Assembly (NCBI GenBank): GCA_045579105.1 | Contig: JAZNLM010000047.1 | Coordinates: 1-26,270 of the forward strand | From: Flemingiibacterium sp045579105 | GTDB taxonomy: Bacteria > Bacillota > Clostridia > Oscillospirales > CAG-272 | DNA length: 26,270 bases | Direction: 5' to 3' | Part shown: positions 7,626-16,835 of the stretch, in pieces | How positions within the stretch are numbered: position 1 is the first letter of the stretch | How the letters are laid out: each line of letters begins with the position of its first letter | Notes under the pieces: model-generated | Databases searched by the model: none | Told to the model about the DNA's origin: nothing | Seen by the model: the letters and a program-made list of their open reading frames with translations, nothing else | Program-made: the position numbers and the translations under genes

Positions 7626-10600
7626 TTACTTTGCACTATCCTTTTCGAGGGTAGCTGCTGCTTCAGTTACGTCGAGGGGAAGAATTGTAGAAATACCTCT
7701 CTCCTGCATAGTAACGCCGTAAATTCGGTCAGCAATCTCCATCGTACCGCGGCGGTGCGTGATAACGATGAACTGTGTACGGCTTGCGTAGCGGTGTAAA
7801 TAGTCCGCAAAACGGAATACGTTAGCGTCGTCGAGCGCCGCCTCAACCTCATCGAAAATGCAGAACGGAGTCGGGCTGAAGCGAATTATCGCAAACAGAA
7901 GCGCTATCGCAACGAACGACTGCTCGCCACCCGAAAGAAGCGTCATACTCTTGATAACCTTACCGGGCGGTGCCACGCGGATCTCAATGCCGCTGGTAAG
8001 TACGTTTTCTGGATCGGTAAGCGCAAGCTCTGCAGTACCGCCGCCGAAAAGCTCCGCAAATACTATCTTGAAGTTGCGGTCAATCTCGGCAAACGCCGTG
8101 GTGAACGTTTCGCGCATCTCATATTCGAGCTTAACGATAATTTCAAGCAGGTTATCCTTCGACTTTTCAAGGTCGCCTATCTGCTCGGACATGAAATCAA
8201 ATCTCGTCTTAACCTCGGCATATTCCTCGATTGCGTTAACGTTAACACTTCCGAGCGCACGGAGCTTATTCTTGTATTCGGTAAGTTCCGTAAGCACCGC
8301 GTTTCTGGTTTCCTTGGTAACCGTGGGATATTCGCACTCGATAGCGGTGGAATAAGTAAGCTCATACTCGTCCCAAAGGCGAGCGGTGTGCTTGTCGCGG
8401 TTTTCCACGAGGTTCTTCTGACGGTTTTCAGCAAGAGTAAAGTCACGGAAGCAAAGCTCACGCTTGCCCATTTTATCCTTAATCTGCGTACGAAGCTGAT
8501 TTAACTTCTGCTCATATTCGAGATTCTTCGTGAAGGTTTCGGAACGCTCGGCTTCAAGCGCTTGTATCTTCTGCGCAAGCTCGTCCATCTGTGCTTTCAT
8601 CGTTTCAATCTCGGCAGATGCACTTGCGTTCTGCTCAGACAGAAGCGCTGCGAGGCGCTCGTTTTCCTCGGTTTCGGAAAGGTTTTCGTGAAGGCGGGCG
8701 CGCATTTCATCAAGCTCGTAACGGCGAAGCTCAACATCCTTGCCTGCCTCGGCACGCTTAACGAGTATATCACTGCGCTCACGTTCACAGTCGTCGATAA
8801 GCTCCTCAAGCTCGCCAAGTCTGTCAGTATCATTTTCGCGGTCTGATATTATCTTCTCGTTATTCTCTTCTGTTGCTTTAACCTCTTCGTTAAGCTTGGC
8901 AATACCGTCCGCACGCTCAAGTGCATCTGTCTTGATTGCCTCAAGGTCACGCTGAAGTGAAGCGGAAAGATTGCGTTCACCGCCAAGCTGACTTCTGATG
9001 ACCTCAAGCTGTGTATTTTCTGCACTTACAAGCGATTCGAGTATCGCATTCTGCGAGGAAAGTGCAGATGCTTCCTTGGTCTTCGCCGCAATGTCGGAAT
9101 CGCACTTTGCCTGCTCTCCCTTAAGCTGTTCGAGCTTTTCGTAAAGCGACTCGGTGTCCCGCTTTAATTTTTCGGTTTCGGTACGTCTTGTGAGCATACC
9201 CGAGTCGCGCTTCGCCGAGCCGCCCGTGAACGAACCGCCTGCATTGATAATCTGACCGTCGAGCGTGACTACGCGAACCTTATATCCCGTAGCCTTCGCC
9301 ATAGCGGCACCGTTGTCGATATTGTCGAAAATGAGCGTTGCGCCGAGTAGATTTCTGATAACGCCGCCGTACTTTTCATCAAACTCGATAACCGTGTCCG
9401 CCGTACCGAGATAGCCCGCATAACGCTTACACTCTGCATCAGTAATCTGACTGTAGCGAGGCTTCATCGAACTTATCGGATAGAACGTAGCTCGACCTGC
9501 GTTTTTGTCCTTAAGGTGACGGATTGCCGCCTTTGCAGTGTTTTCGTCGTCGACGATAATATTCTGAATATTCGCGCCAAGCGCGGTTTCGATAGCAAGC
9601 GTATACTTCGCACCAACGTTTATAAGGCGCGATACGGGACCGTAAATACGGCCACTCTTCGCATCAATATCGGATATGCGCGATGTGCCCTGGATGTGAC
9701 CTGCCTCGTATTCGCTCATAACGAATCGCACGCTCTGCGCGTAGCCCTCGAAAAGCTCTTCCATACGGCGAATAGCATCGATACGGTGCTTCTTGGAGGT
9801 ATATTCAAGGTAAGCTTCGTTAGATTCGTCGATGAGCTCCTGCTTCTTTTTCTTGAGCGCATCGGCCTCTGCCGTCATTTTTGCAATCTGCGCGATGAGC
9901 TGCTCACTCTTCTCTCTATAGTCGGCGATTATCTTGTCGGCCTTATTTGCACGCGCTTCGAGCATAGCCGTGCTCTCGGCGTACTTGTCAAGCTCCTCTT
10001 TAAGAGAGGTCGCCTTATCGGTGTCTGTTTTTTCGTTGGTATCGAGCACGGAAAGACGGATTTTTAAATCAACAAGTCTTTCCTCTCCACGCTTTAATTC
10101 TTCAAGTTGTTCCTCGAGCTTCGCGCGAAGCGCATCACGCTGTGCACGTGCATCCGCTTCTTTGGCTTCAAGCGCTGAAAGCTCGTCTGCAAGGCTCTGT
10201 GCACCGCCCGATGCGAGGTCGAGTGCTGCCTCTTTTTTAGCAAGGATTTCCTCAATCTGCGCCTTACGCTCGGTAAGCTTTGCTTTAGCATCCGCCTTGT
10301 CCGCAATCTGTCTTTCACGGTGAGCGGTGTCGTTCTCGGTGAGCTTTATCTTATTGTCAAGCTCATGCGAGGTCTGCCGCGCCGACTCCATATCCGTCTG
10401 AAGCTGCTCGTATTTATATTTGGTTTCCTGCGACGCCTCAAAAACGCGCTCATTCTGATTTTCGAGCGATTCAAGTGTTTCGGTCACGATATCAAGCTCA
10501 TTTTTGGAGAGCTTAAGCTGGTCGTCCGCTTCCTTTAAGTCAGCGGAAAGCTTGTCCATATCGTATATCCAAAGCGAAACGTCGTCGCGTTTCTTTATCT

Positions 10601-11258
10601 CGAAATATTCAAGATATTTCTTCGCCTTTTCGGATTCGCGTTCAAGCGGTCCGACACGTCCTTCAAGCTCAGACATAATATCGCGAAGACGGGTCAAGTT
10701 ATCGTCCACCGAGGCAAGCTTATGCTCCGCTTCCTCTTTCTTGTAGCGATACTTGGAAATGCCTGCCGCTTCCTCAAAAATAGAACGGCGGTCCTCACTC
10801 TTCCTTGATATAATTTCAGCTATTCTTCCCTGTCCGACGATGGAATATCCCTCGCGGCCGACACCTGTGTTCATAAAGAGCTCGTGTATGTCGCGAAGCC
10901 TTACCGCCTTGCGGTTGATGTAGTATTCGCTCTCGCCCTTACGATAGTATCGGCGTGTTACCGACACTTCGTCAAAATCGATGTCCATCTGTCTGTCAGC
11001 GTTGTCAAACGTGACCGTTACTTCGGCGAAATTCATCTGTTTACGGTCGTCAGTACCGCCAAAAATTACGTCTTCCATCTTCGTGCCGCGAATCTGCCTT
11101 GACGATACTTCGCCAAGTACCCAGCGCATCGCGTCGGATATGTTCGACTTTCCGCTTCCGTTCGGTCCGACTACAACCGTCGCGCCACGGTCAAATTTGA
11201 GCACAGTACGGTCAGGAAAGGACTTGAAACCGAACAGCTCAAGTGATTTTAAGTACAT
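7626..11258 (-). CDS. smc: Chromosome segregation protein SMC
   Basis: SMC forms the ATP-driven condensin core with ScpA and ScpB. From the ATG at 11258 (AAGGAG about 10 nt upstream) the protein is 1210 aa and starts MYLKSLELFGFKSF, the conserved beginning; the frame stays open upstream into the intergenic repeat, which I exclude. Walker A GPNGSGKS is at 31-38, Q-loop region near 145, a long coiled coil to about 520, the hinge at about 525-690 (GRIYGPVSRLI, then GGSFTGGS), the second coiled coil, the C-loop LLSGGEQ at 1107-1113 and Walker B FCIFDEVEAALDD with D1136 and E1137. All ATPase elements are intact. It is followed by ftsY after 24 nt. Confidence 0.98.
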   Translation of the reverse strand: MYLKSLELFGFKSFPDRTVLKFDRGATVVVGPNGSGKSNISDAMRWVLGEVSSRQIRGTKMEDVIFGGTDDRKQMNFAEVTVTFDNADRQMDIDFDEVSVTRRYYRKGESEYYINRKAVRLRDIHELFMNTGVGREGYSIVGQGRIAEIISRKSEDRRSIFEEAAGISKYRYKKEEAEHKLASVDDNLTRLRDIMSELEGRVGPLERESEKAKKYLEYFEIKKRDDVSLWIYDMDKLSADLKEADDQLKLSKNELDIVTETLESLENQNERVFEASQETKYKYEQLQTDMESARQTSHELDNKIKLTENDTAHRERQIADKADAKAKLTERKAQIEEILAKKEAALDLASGGAQSLADELSALEAKEADARAQRDALRAKLEEQLEELKRGEERLVDLKIRLSVLDTNEKTDTDKATSLKEELDKYAESTAMLEARANKADKIIADYREKSEQLIAQIAKMTAEADALKKKKQELIDESNEAYLEYTSKKHRIDAIRRMEELFEGYAQSVRFVMSEYEAGHIQGTSRISDIDAKSGRIYGPVSRLINVGAKYTLAIETALGANIQNIIVDDENTAKAAIRHLKDKNAGRATFYPISSMKPRYSQITDAECKRYAGYLGTADTVIEFDEKYGGVIRNLLGATLIFDNIDNGAAMAKATGYKVRVVTLDGQIINAGGSFTGGSAKRDSGMLTRRTETEKLKRDTESLYEKLEQLKGEQAKCDSDIAAKTKEASALSSQNAILESLVSAENTQLEVIRSQLGGERNLSASLQRDLEAIKTDALERADGIAKLNEEVKATEENNEKIISDRENDTDRLGELEELIDDCERERSDILVKRAEAGKDVELRRYELDEMRARLHENLSETEENERLAALLSEQNASASAEIETMKAQMDELAQKIQALEAERSETFTKNLEYEQKLNQLRTQIKDKMGKRELCFRDFTLAENRQKNLVENRDKHTARLWDEYELTYSTAIECEYPTVTKETRNAVLTELTEYKNKLRALGSVNVNAIEEYAEVKTRFDFMSEQIGDLEKSKDNLLEIIVKLEYEMRETFTTAFAEIDRNFKIVFAELFGGGTAELALTDPENVLTSGIEIRVAPPGKVIKSMTLLSGGEQSFVAIALLFAIIRFSPTPFCIFDEVEAALDDANVFRFADYLHRYASRTQFIVITHRRGTMEIADRIYGVTMQERGISTILPLDVTEAAATLEKDSAK

Positions 11259-11281
11259 ATTTGTGTTTCTCCTTTCCTTGA

Positions 11282-11460
11282 TTTGGTGTATGGGACGCGG
11301 TCGCTTTCTTGAAAGAAAGCTCCGCAAAGAACTTTATATAACGCTTTCCCTCACAGAGTGTTTGGCTAAACCATCTGTCGCGCTCTTGGCAGTCGGGAGC
11401 CCTGCATCCCGGCAACCGTTTTATGGTAATCGTTTGTTTTGCTATATCTTTAGCGTTACG
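11282..11460 (-). repeat. Intergenic element, copy B (upstream of smc)
   Basis: This is a diverged copy of the element upstream of yhbY. It shares an exact 23-bp core (11400-11422) and the flanking CGCTCT..GG.AG.CGGG pattern. Its first hairpin (GCTTTCTT at 11303-11310 with AAGAAAGC at 11313-11320) differs in sequence from that of copy A yet remains perfectly paired, and the second hairpin (about 11393-11414) keeps pairing through a G.T. It begins at the radical SAM stop codon and ends near the smc ribosome binding site. Confidence 0.65.
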
Positions 11461-12483
11461 TCAATTATGGTTGAGCACCACGCAATATTTCTTCAAATCG
11501 TCGCGCTCGGTGATTTTGATGTCTTTAACACCGTATTTCTCGCAAATACGAGTTTTGTTCATGCGCTTTTGTCCTGCGGCTTTGGAAGTCTCGCCGCGCG
11601 GAACGTAAACTGTTATGTTTTTGTCGCGGATAATATGTGCAAGCGAGTGAGTATCTATATACTCACAAATGCGCTTAAAATAAAGCTGGGAATAAACAAG
11701 CTCTCCAAATGCGCTGTGGTATGCTCCGCCGACCATTGTGCCCTCTTCAAACAGGTTGTCCGCAGCACAAAGTCCGAGGCGTATCACGGGTAAATCTGCC
11801 TTAACGAAAGTTTCGAGCACTGCTGCCGAACGCCCTACAGCATCTTCCATTGTAAGCGGCCCATATTCGCCGCGGTACATCATATCGGCAAGCTCTGTGT
11901 CGCGAAAAACGACCGTGGGGTATATCCTCGCCGCATCGCATCCGAGCAAAATTATCTCTCTCGCCGTTGCAAGCTCGTCGTCAAGTGTTGATTTCGGAAG
12001 TCCTATCATCATCTGTCCGACAAGATTAAACCCGCGCGATTTTATAAGCCTGCACGCTTCTCTTGCACATTCTGCCGTATGACCTCGCTTTGACGCTTTG
12101 AGCACGTCATCGCTCATACTCTGCAGTCCAAGCTCGATATCGGTAACGCCGTGAGCGGCTAAAATATCAAGTATCTCATCATCAATGTAATCGGGTCGTG
12201 TGGACAGGCGTATAGCCTTTACTCTTCCCGCATCGACGTGCGCCTTTGCAAGACCGAGCAGATAGAGCATATCACCGCGGTCAATGCCCGTAAACGAGCC
12301 ACCGAAGAACGCTATCTCCGCATCGATGTTTGCATCAACCGTCGAAAGCTCACATTCAAGCTCGCCACGGGCTGCGCGGATATCGAAATTCATCTTGCCC
12401 GATATTCTTCGCTGATTACAGAAAACGCAGGAATTATTGCACCCTACGTGCGGGATAAACACGGGGACGTTTTTGTGCTTCAT
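11461..12483 (-). CDS. Radical SAM protein, Elp3-like, between rnc and smc
   Basis: The 340-aa protein has a canonical radical SAM cluster CX3CX2C (C15, C19, C22 in HVGCNNSCVFCNQRR), then the SAM-binding GGSFTG motif near residue 60 (the GGE equivalent) and LSTRPDYID and ELGLQSM strands. The sequence pattern resembles the radical SAM half of elongator protein 3 and related Fe-S oxidoreductases. Unlike full Elp3 it is too short to carry the acetyltransferase domain, so tRNA wobble-uridine modification should not be assumed; the substrate is unknown. The C-terminal region is rich in Lys and Arg and could bind nucleic acid (inference). Its ATG overlaps the rnc stop (ATGA), indicating coupling to RNase III. 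I recall similar genes between rnc and smc in other Clostridia, but could not search. Confidence 0.85.
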   Translation of the reverse strand: MKHKNVPVFIPHVGCNNSCVFCNQRRISGKMNFDIRAARGELECELSTVDANIDAEIAFFGGSFTGIDRGDMLYLLGLAKAHVDAGRVKAIRLSTRPDYIDDEILDILAAHGVTDIELGLQSMSDDVLKASKRGHTAECAREACRLIKSRGFNLVGQMMIGLPKSTLDDELATAREIILLGCDAARIYPTVVFRDTELADMMYRGEYGPLTMEDAVGRSAAVLETFVKADLPVIRLGLCAADNLFEEGTMVGGAYHSAFGELVYSQLYFKRICEYIDTHSLAHIIRDKNITVYVPRGETSKAAGQKRMNKTRICEKYGVKDIKITERDDLKKYCVVLNHN

Positions 12484-13193
12484 TTGTCACCGAACAAAAC
12501 GAGCGCTTCCTTTGCCGACATCTGCTCTGCTTCTCGCTTGCTTTTACCCTTACCGTGACCGATGACATTGCTGTTAAGTCTTGCCTCGACGGTAAATATC
12601 TTCGCATGGTCGGGACCTTCCTCGCCAACAAGTACGTATTCGAGTATCTCGCCGCGCTCCTGCTGAACTATCTGCTGAAGCAAGGTTTTGTAGTCTTTGT
12701 TCTTGCCGTTTTCCACAAACTGCTTTATTTCGGGAATAACTCGTGGCATAAGGAACTTTTCCACAGCCTCACGTGATCCCGAATCAAGATACATCGAAGC
12801 AAGCAGTGCTTCAAACGCATCCGCAAGTATCGAAATGCGCTCACGCCCGTTGGACATTTCCTCACCGTGACCAAGGCGCATGAACTTACCAAGCTCCAAA
12901 TCAAGAGCTAACTTGCCAAGCGTTTTTTCGCACACCGCACTCGCGCGAATACGTGTAAGGTCGCCCTCGGGAGTGTCAGAATAATGCTTGTAAAGATAGT
13001 CGCTGACGATTATTGAGAGCACCGAGTCGCCGAGAAATTCAAGGCGCTCGTTAAACTCGACCTTCTCTCCCTTCGACTTGGCCTCATTTGCATAAGACGA
13101 GTGAGTCAGCGCCAGCAAAAGCAGGTCTATATTATTGTATCGGTATCCTATTTTTTCTTCAAACACCGACGGTGAAAGCGGAAGCTTTTCCAT
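12480..13193 (-). CDS. rnc: Ribonuclease III
   Basis: RNase III cleaves double-stranded RNA, including rRNA precursors and, in Bacillota, the SRP RNA precursor. The signature NERLEFLGDSVL spans residues 48-59; the expected metal ligands E49/E52, D56, D125 and E128 (in ADAFEALL) are present. A double-stranded-RNA-binding domain fills about residues 160-237, ending with GKGKSKREAEQMSAKEAL. I choose the ATG at 13193 (237 aa): the in-frame GTG at 13205 directly abuts the AAGGAG at 13205-13210 and cannot use it. The spacing to the chosen ATG (11 nt) is slightly long. It lies between trmFO and the radical SAM gene. Confidence 0.96.
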   Translation of the reverse strand: MEKLPLSPSVFEEKIGYRYNNIDLLLLALTHSSYANEAKSKGEKVEFNERLEFLGDSVLSIIVSDYLYKHYSDTPEGDLTRIRASAVCEKTLGKLALDLELGKFMRLGHGEEMSNGRERISILADAFEALLASMYLDSGSREAVEKFLMPRVIPEIKQFVENGKNKDYKTLLQQIVQQERGEILEYVLVGEEGPDHAKIFTVEARLNSNVIGHGKGKSKREAEQMSAKEALVLFGDK

Positions 13194-13214
13194 ACCCTTC
13201 GTCACTCCTTTTAG

Positions 13215-14552
13215 TTAATTTTCATTATTTTGCGTGAAATCGCGTATGCATGCAACTGCGCGCTCTCCCATAGCCTCACCGCGCACCTTTTTACCGCCCT
13301 TAACTTTGAACCCAAGCGGCGGAACAAGTCCGAAATTAGCGTTCATCGGCTGGAAGTTTTCCACGCCCTCGTCGCTGACATAAGCGGCAAGTGAGCCAAT
13401 AACACTCTCGCGCGGGAATAGAACCGGCTCTTGACCGAGCGCCATTTTAGCGGCGTTAAGACCTGCCACAAGTCCGCTCGACGCGGATTCAACGTAGCCT
13501 TCAACGCCGGTCATCTGACCTGAGAAGAAAAGTCCCTCTCGCGATTTTAACATATAAGTAGCGTCGAGCAATTTCGGGGAATTCATAAACGTGTTTCTGT
13601 GCATAACACCGTAACGTAAGAACTCTGCGTTTTCAAGTCCGGGTATCATACCGAACACACGCCTTTGCTCGGGGAATTTGAGATGTGTCTGGAAGCCAAC
13701 TATGTTATACATCGACTTTTCGGCATTTTCCTGACGCAGCTGCACAATAGCATACGCTTCCCCCCCGGTCTGCGGCACGGTTATGCCGACAGGCTTCATA
13801 GGACCGAAAAGCAGCGTGTCGTGTCCACGCTTTGCCATAACCTCAACTGGCATACAGCCCTCAAACACCTTAAGCTGTCCGACCTTATCGAAATCCTTAA
13901 GCTCTGCTTCTTCGGCACTGATAAGCGCTTCCCAGAAGCGGTCATACTCCTCTTTGGTAAACGGGCAGTTTATATACGATGCCTCGCCCTTGCCGTAGCG
14001 CGAAGCGTAAAACGCCTTGGACATATCTATCGACTCAAAGCTGACAATCGGCGCCGCCGCGTCAAAGAAGCTTAAATAATCGTTTCCGATAAGAGAGCCT
14101 ATAGTTTCCGACATCTTTTGGGACGTAAGCGGTCCCGTTGCTATAACGGTAATGCCCTCGGGAATTTCCGCAGCCTCACCCTCGATAACTTCAACAAGTG
14201 GGTGATTTTTAAGCTTATCCGTGATATACTTCGAGAATAGCTCGCGATCAACCGCAAGCGCACTGCCCGCAGGCACTTCGGACGCGTACGCAGCCTCTAT
14301 TATAAGCGAGTCAAGCAGGCGCATTTCTTCTTTTAGCACTCCTACCGCGTTTGAGAGCATATTCGAGCGGAGCGAATTTGAGCAAACAAGCTCGGCAAAG
14401 CCTTCGCTGTGATGCGCCGGCGAATACTTCTGCGGTTTCATCTCGTAAAGTCGGACTCGAACGCCGCGTTTTACAATCTGCCACGCCGCCTCACAACCTG
14501 CGAGCCCTGCGCCGACCACGTTTACCGTGGGCGTATTATTCTGCATCATCAT
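13215..14552 (-). CDS. trmFO: Methylenetetrahydrofolate-tRNA (uracil-54) methyltransferase TrmFO
   Basis: TrmFO is a flavoenzyme that makes m5U54 in the T loop of tRNA using 5,10-methylenetetrahydrofolate and NAD(P)H. The 445-aa protein has the FAD-binding GAGLAG at residues 14-19 and the family sequence YSPAHHSEGFAELVCSNS; the two cysteines reported as catalytically relevant in B. subtilis TrmFO correspond to C57 (VCSNS) and C233 (FEGCMPVE). The C-terminal FSGQMTGVEGYVES and NANFGLVPPL are also typical. Three consecutive ATG codons start the gene inside the last codons of topA, so it is probably coupled to topA, an association common in Bacillota. Confidence 0.97.
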   Translation of the reverse strand: MMMQNNTPTVNVVGAGLAGCEAAWQIVKRGVRVRLYEMKPQKYSPAHHSEGFAELVCSNSLRSNMLSNAVGVLKEEMRLLDSLIIEAAYASEVPAGSALAVDRELFSKYITDKLKNHPLVEVIEGEAAEIPEGITVIATGPLTSQKMSETIGSLIGNDYLSFFDAAAPIVSFESIDMSKAFYASRYGKGEASYINCPFTKEEYDRFWEALISAEEAELKDFDKVGQLKVFEGCMPVEVMAKRGHDTLLFGPMKPVGITVPQTGGEAYAIVQLRQENAEKSMYNIVGFQTHLKFPEQRRVFGMIPGLENAEFLRYGVMHRNTFMNSPKLLDATYMLKSREGLFFSGQMTGVEGYVESASSGLVAGLNAAKMALGQEPVLFPRESVIGSLAAYVSDEGVENFQPMNANFGLVPPLGFKVKGGKKVRGEAMGERAVACIRDFTQNNEN

Positions 14553-16812
14553 TTGATTCGATTTCCTTTTTATAGCCGCAGCCGTCCTTCTTGCAGATTA
14601 CATACGGCTTACCTTTCTTTCGGTAGAGCATCTCGCCGCAATTCGGGCATTTTTCGCCGGTGGGCATATCCCAGGATGAGAAATTACATTCGGGATACTT
14701 CTCACAGCTATAGAATATCGAGCGGTTCTTACCCTTCTTGATAACTACCTTCGAGCCGCAAAGCGGGCAGGCAACGCCAAGGTCCTTGGCAACCTGACGG
14801 GTAGTCTTGCACTCGGGATATCTTGAGCAGGCGTAGAAGCTTCCGAATCTACCCGAACGGATAACCATCGGGCTTCCGCAGGTATCGCACACCATATCGG
14901 TAGTAATGTCAGGCTTTTCGGGTGTCTTTTCAGGCTCCTTGACAAGCGGCTTTGTATTTTTGCAGGTAGGATAGTTCGGGCAAGCGGCAAACTTGCCGAA
15001 GCGTCCGCTCTTGACTATCATAGTAGCGCCGCATTTGTCGCAGATAATATCCGTCTTTTCAACGGGAAGCTGATACTTATCGGGGTCGACGCTCTTTTCA
15101 GCCGCTTCGAGAGTTTTTGCGAAATCATCGTAGAAGCCATGGAGAACGCCGCTCACGGTGGAGTCGCCCTCTGCAATCTCGTCAAGCTCTGTTTCCATAT
15201 TAGCAGTGAATTCATAGTCAACGATCTTCGGGAATGAGTCAACCATAAGCTTGGTAGTCATCTCGCCAAGATCGGTGGGCTTAAGAGTCTTGCCCTCACG
15301 AACAACGTATCCGCGAGTGATAATGGTGGTGATAATAGTCGCAAACGTACTCGGACGTCCGATACCTCGTTCTTCAAGGAATTTAACGAGCGAAGCTTCA
15401 TTGTAACGAGGAGGTGCTTCGGTGAAGTGCTGTGCGGGATCGGTACTGCCGTGCTTAAGAGTGTCGCCTTCCTCGATCTTGGGAAGTCTTGCGCTCTTCT
15501 CGGGAGTATCGGTATCTGCGGCAGTCTGGGGAGCGTAATCCTCGCTCTCCTCGTATACGCTCATATAACCCTGGAATTTAACGGTATAACCGCTTGAACG
15601 GAAGATATATCCGCCGGCCTCAATATCCGCGGTTACGGTATCAAGCTCGGCAGAAGCCATCTGGCTTGCCATAAAGCGGTCCCAAATGAGCTTGTAAAGA
15701 CGGTATTGATCCGTCGTGAGCATCTTCTTGATCTTGTCAGGCTCAAAGGTGAGCGTGGACGGACGGATTGCTTCGTGAGCATCCTGCGCGCCTGACTTTG
15801 TCTTATATACACGGCGCTCTGTGGGATAGAAGTCAGCGCCGTACTTTTCGGTGATATAAGCCTGTGCCGCGTCAGCCGCCTCGTCAGCTATACGAAGTGA
15901 GTCGGTACGCATATAGGTGATAAGACCCTGTGTGCCGCCACTTGAGGCGCCCAGGTTAATACCTTCGTAAAGCTCCTGCGCTACTCTCATAGTGCGGCTC
16001 GACTGGAAGCCGAGTCTGCGCGAAGCTTCCTGCTGGAGAGTCGAAGTGGTAAAGGGCGGTGCAGGATTTTTAACTCTTACAGCCTTCTTAACCGACTTAA
16101 CGACAAATTCCTCGCCATCAACAGCTTTGACGACCTGCATGGTTTCATCTTCGCTTGTGAGCGCAATTTTGCCCTTCCTGTCTCCGTAGAACTTCGCCTT
16201 TATCTTACCGCGGCTCTTGTTTTCGAGCACAACGTCAACAGTCCAGTATTCATCGGGAACAAACGCGCGGATTTCTTCCTCGCGCTCAACAATAATACGG
16301 GTAGCAACAGACTGTACTCGTCCTGCGGAAAGACCGCTCTTGATAGTCTTCCAAAGGAACGGACTCAATTTGTAGCCCACAATACGGTCGAGTATACGGC
16401 GAGCCTGCTGGGAGTTTACAAGTCCCATATCAATCTCGCGCGGTGTTTTCATTCCCGCCTTAACTGCCTTCTTAGTAATTTCATTAAAGGTAACACGCTT
16501 GATCTTCGACTTGGGAAGGCCAAGAGTTTCCGAAAGATGCCACGCAATAGCCTCACCCTCGCGGTCAGGGTCTGTTGCGAGGAATACTTTGTCGGCGTGC
16601 TTAGCTTCTTTTTTGAGGTTCTTTATAAGATCGCCCTTGCCGCGAATGTTGATATATTTGGCGGAAAAGTCGTTGTCAACGTCAATACCGAGCGTACTCT
16701 TGGGCAGGTCGCGGATATGACCGGTACAGCCTACAACCTTATACCCCGAGCCAAGATAGCCCTTTACTGTGCCCGCTTTGGTGGGCGATTCCATTATCAC
16801 AAGATTTGCCAT
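14536..16812 (-). CDS. topA: DNA topoisomerase I (type IA)
   Basis: Relaxes negative supercoils through a transient 5'-phosphotyrosine link. The 758-aa protein has the TOPRIM domain with E8 (MESPTKA) and DPDREGE at 81-87, and the active-site tyrosine Y300 in GLITYMRTDS. The core ends near residue 590 and is followed by four zinc-ribbon units: CDKCG...CPNYPTC, CDTCG...CSRYPEC, CPLCG...CEKYPEC, and a final CPNCG...CKKDGC. The number of ribbons varies in this family. The ATG at 16812 has AAGGAG upstream. It follows dprA by 23 nt; the dprA-topA-trmFO order is typical of Bacillota. Confidence 0.98.
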   Translation of the reverse strand: MANLVIMESPTKAGTVKGYLGSGYKVVGCTGHIRDLPKSTLGIDVDNDFSAKYINIRGKGDLIKNLKKEAKHADKVFLATDPDREGEAIAWHLSETLGLPKSKIKRVTFNEITKKAVKAGMKTPREIDMGLVNSQQARRILDRIVGYKLSPFLWKTIKSGLSAGRVQSVATRIIVEREEEIRAFVPDEYWTVDVVLENKSRGKIKAKFYGDRKGKIALTSEDETMQVVKAVDGEEFVVKSVKKAVRVKNPAPPFTTSTLQQEASRRLGFQSSRTMRVAQELYEGINLGASSGGTQGLITYMRTDSLRIADEAADAAQAYITEKYGADFYPTERRVYKTKSGAQDAHEAIRPSTLTFEPDKIKKMLTTDQYRLYKLIWDRFMASQMASAELDTVTADIEAGGYIFRSSGYTVKFQGYMSVYEESEDYAPQTAADTDTPEKSARLPKIEEGDTLKHGSTDPAQHFTEAPPRYNEASLVKFLEERGIGRPSTFATIITTIITRGYVVREGKTLKPTDLGEMTTKLMVDSFPKIVDYEFTANMETELDEIAEGDSTVSGVLHGFYDDFAKTLEAAEKSVDPDKYQLPVEKTDIICDKCGATMIVKSGRFGKFAACPNYPTCKNTKPLVKEPEKTPEKPDITTDMVCDTCGSPMVIRSGRFGSFYACSRYPECKTTRQVAKDLGVACPLCGSKVVIKKGKNRSIFYSCEKYPECNFSSWDMPTGEKCPNCGEMLYRKKGKPYVICKKDGCGYKKEIESNDDAE

Positions 16813-16835
16813 GTGAGATTTTTCTCCTTGCTAAG

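Noticed and set aside
10981..11793. A 270-codon open frame on the plus strand
   Set aside because: It runs antisense across the start of smc, repeat copy B and the end of the radical SAM gene; it is a by-product of codon use on the minus strand.
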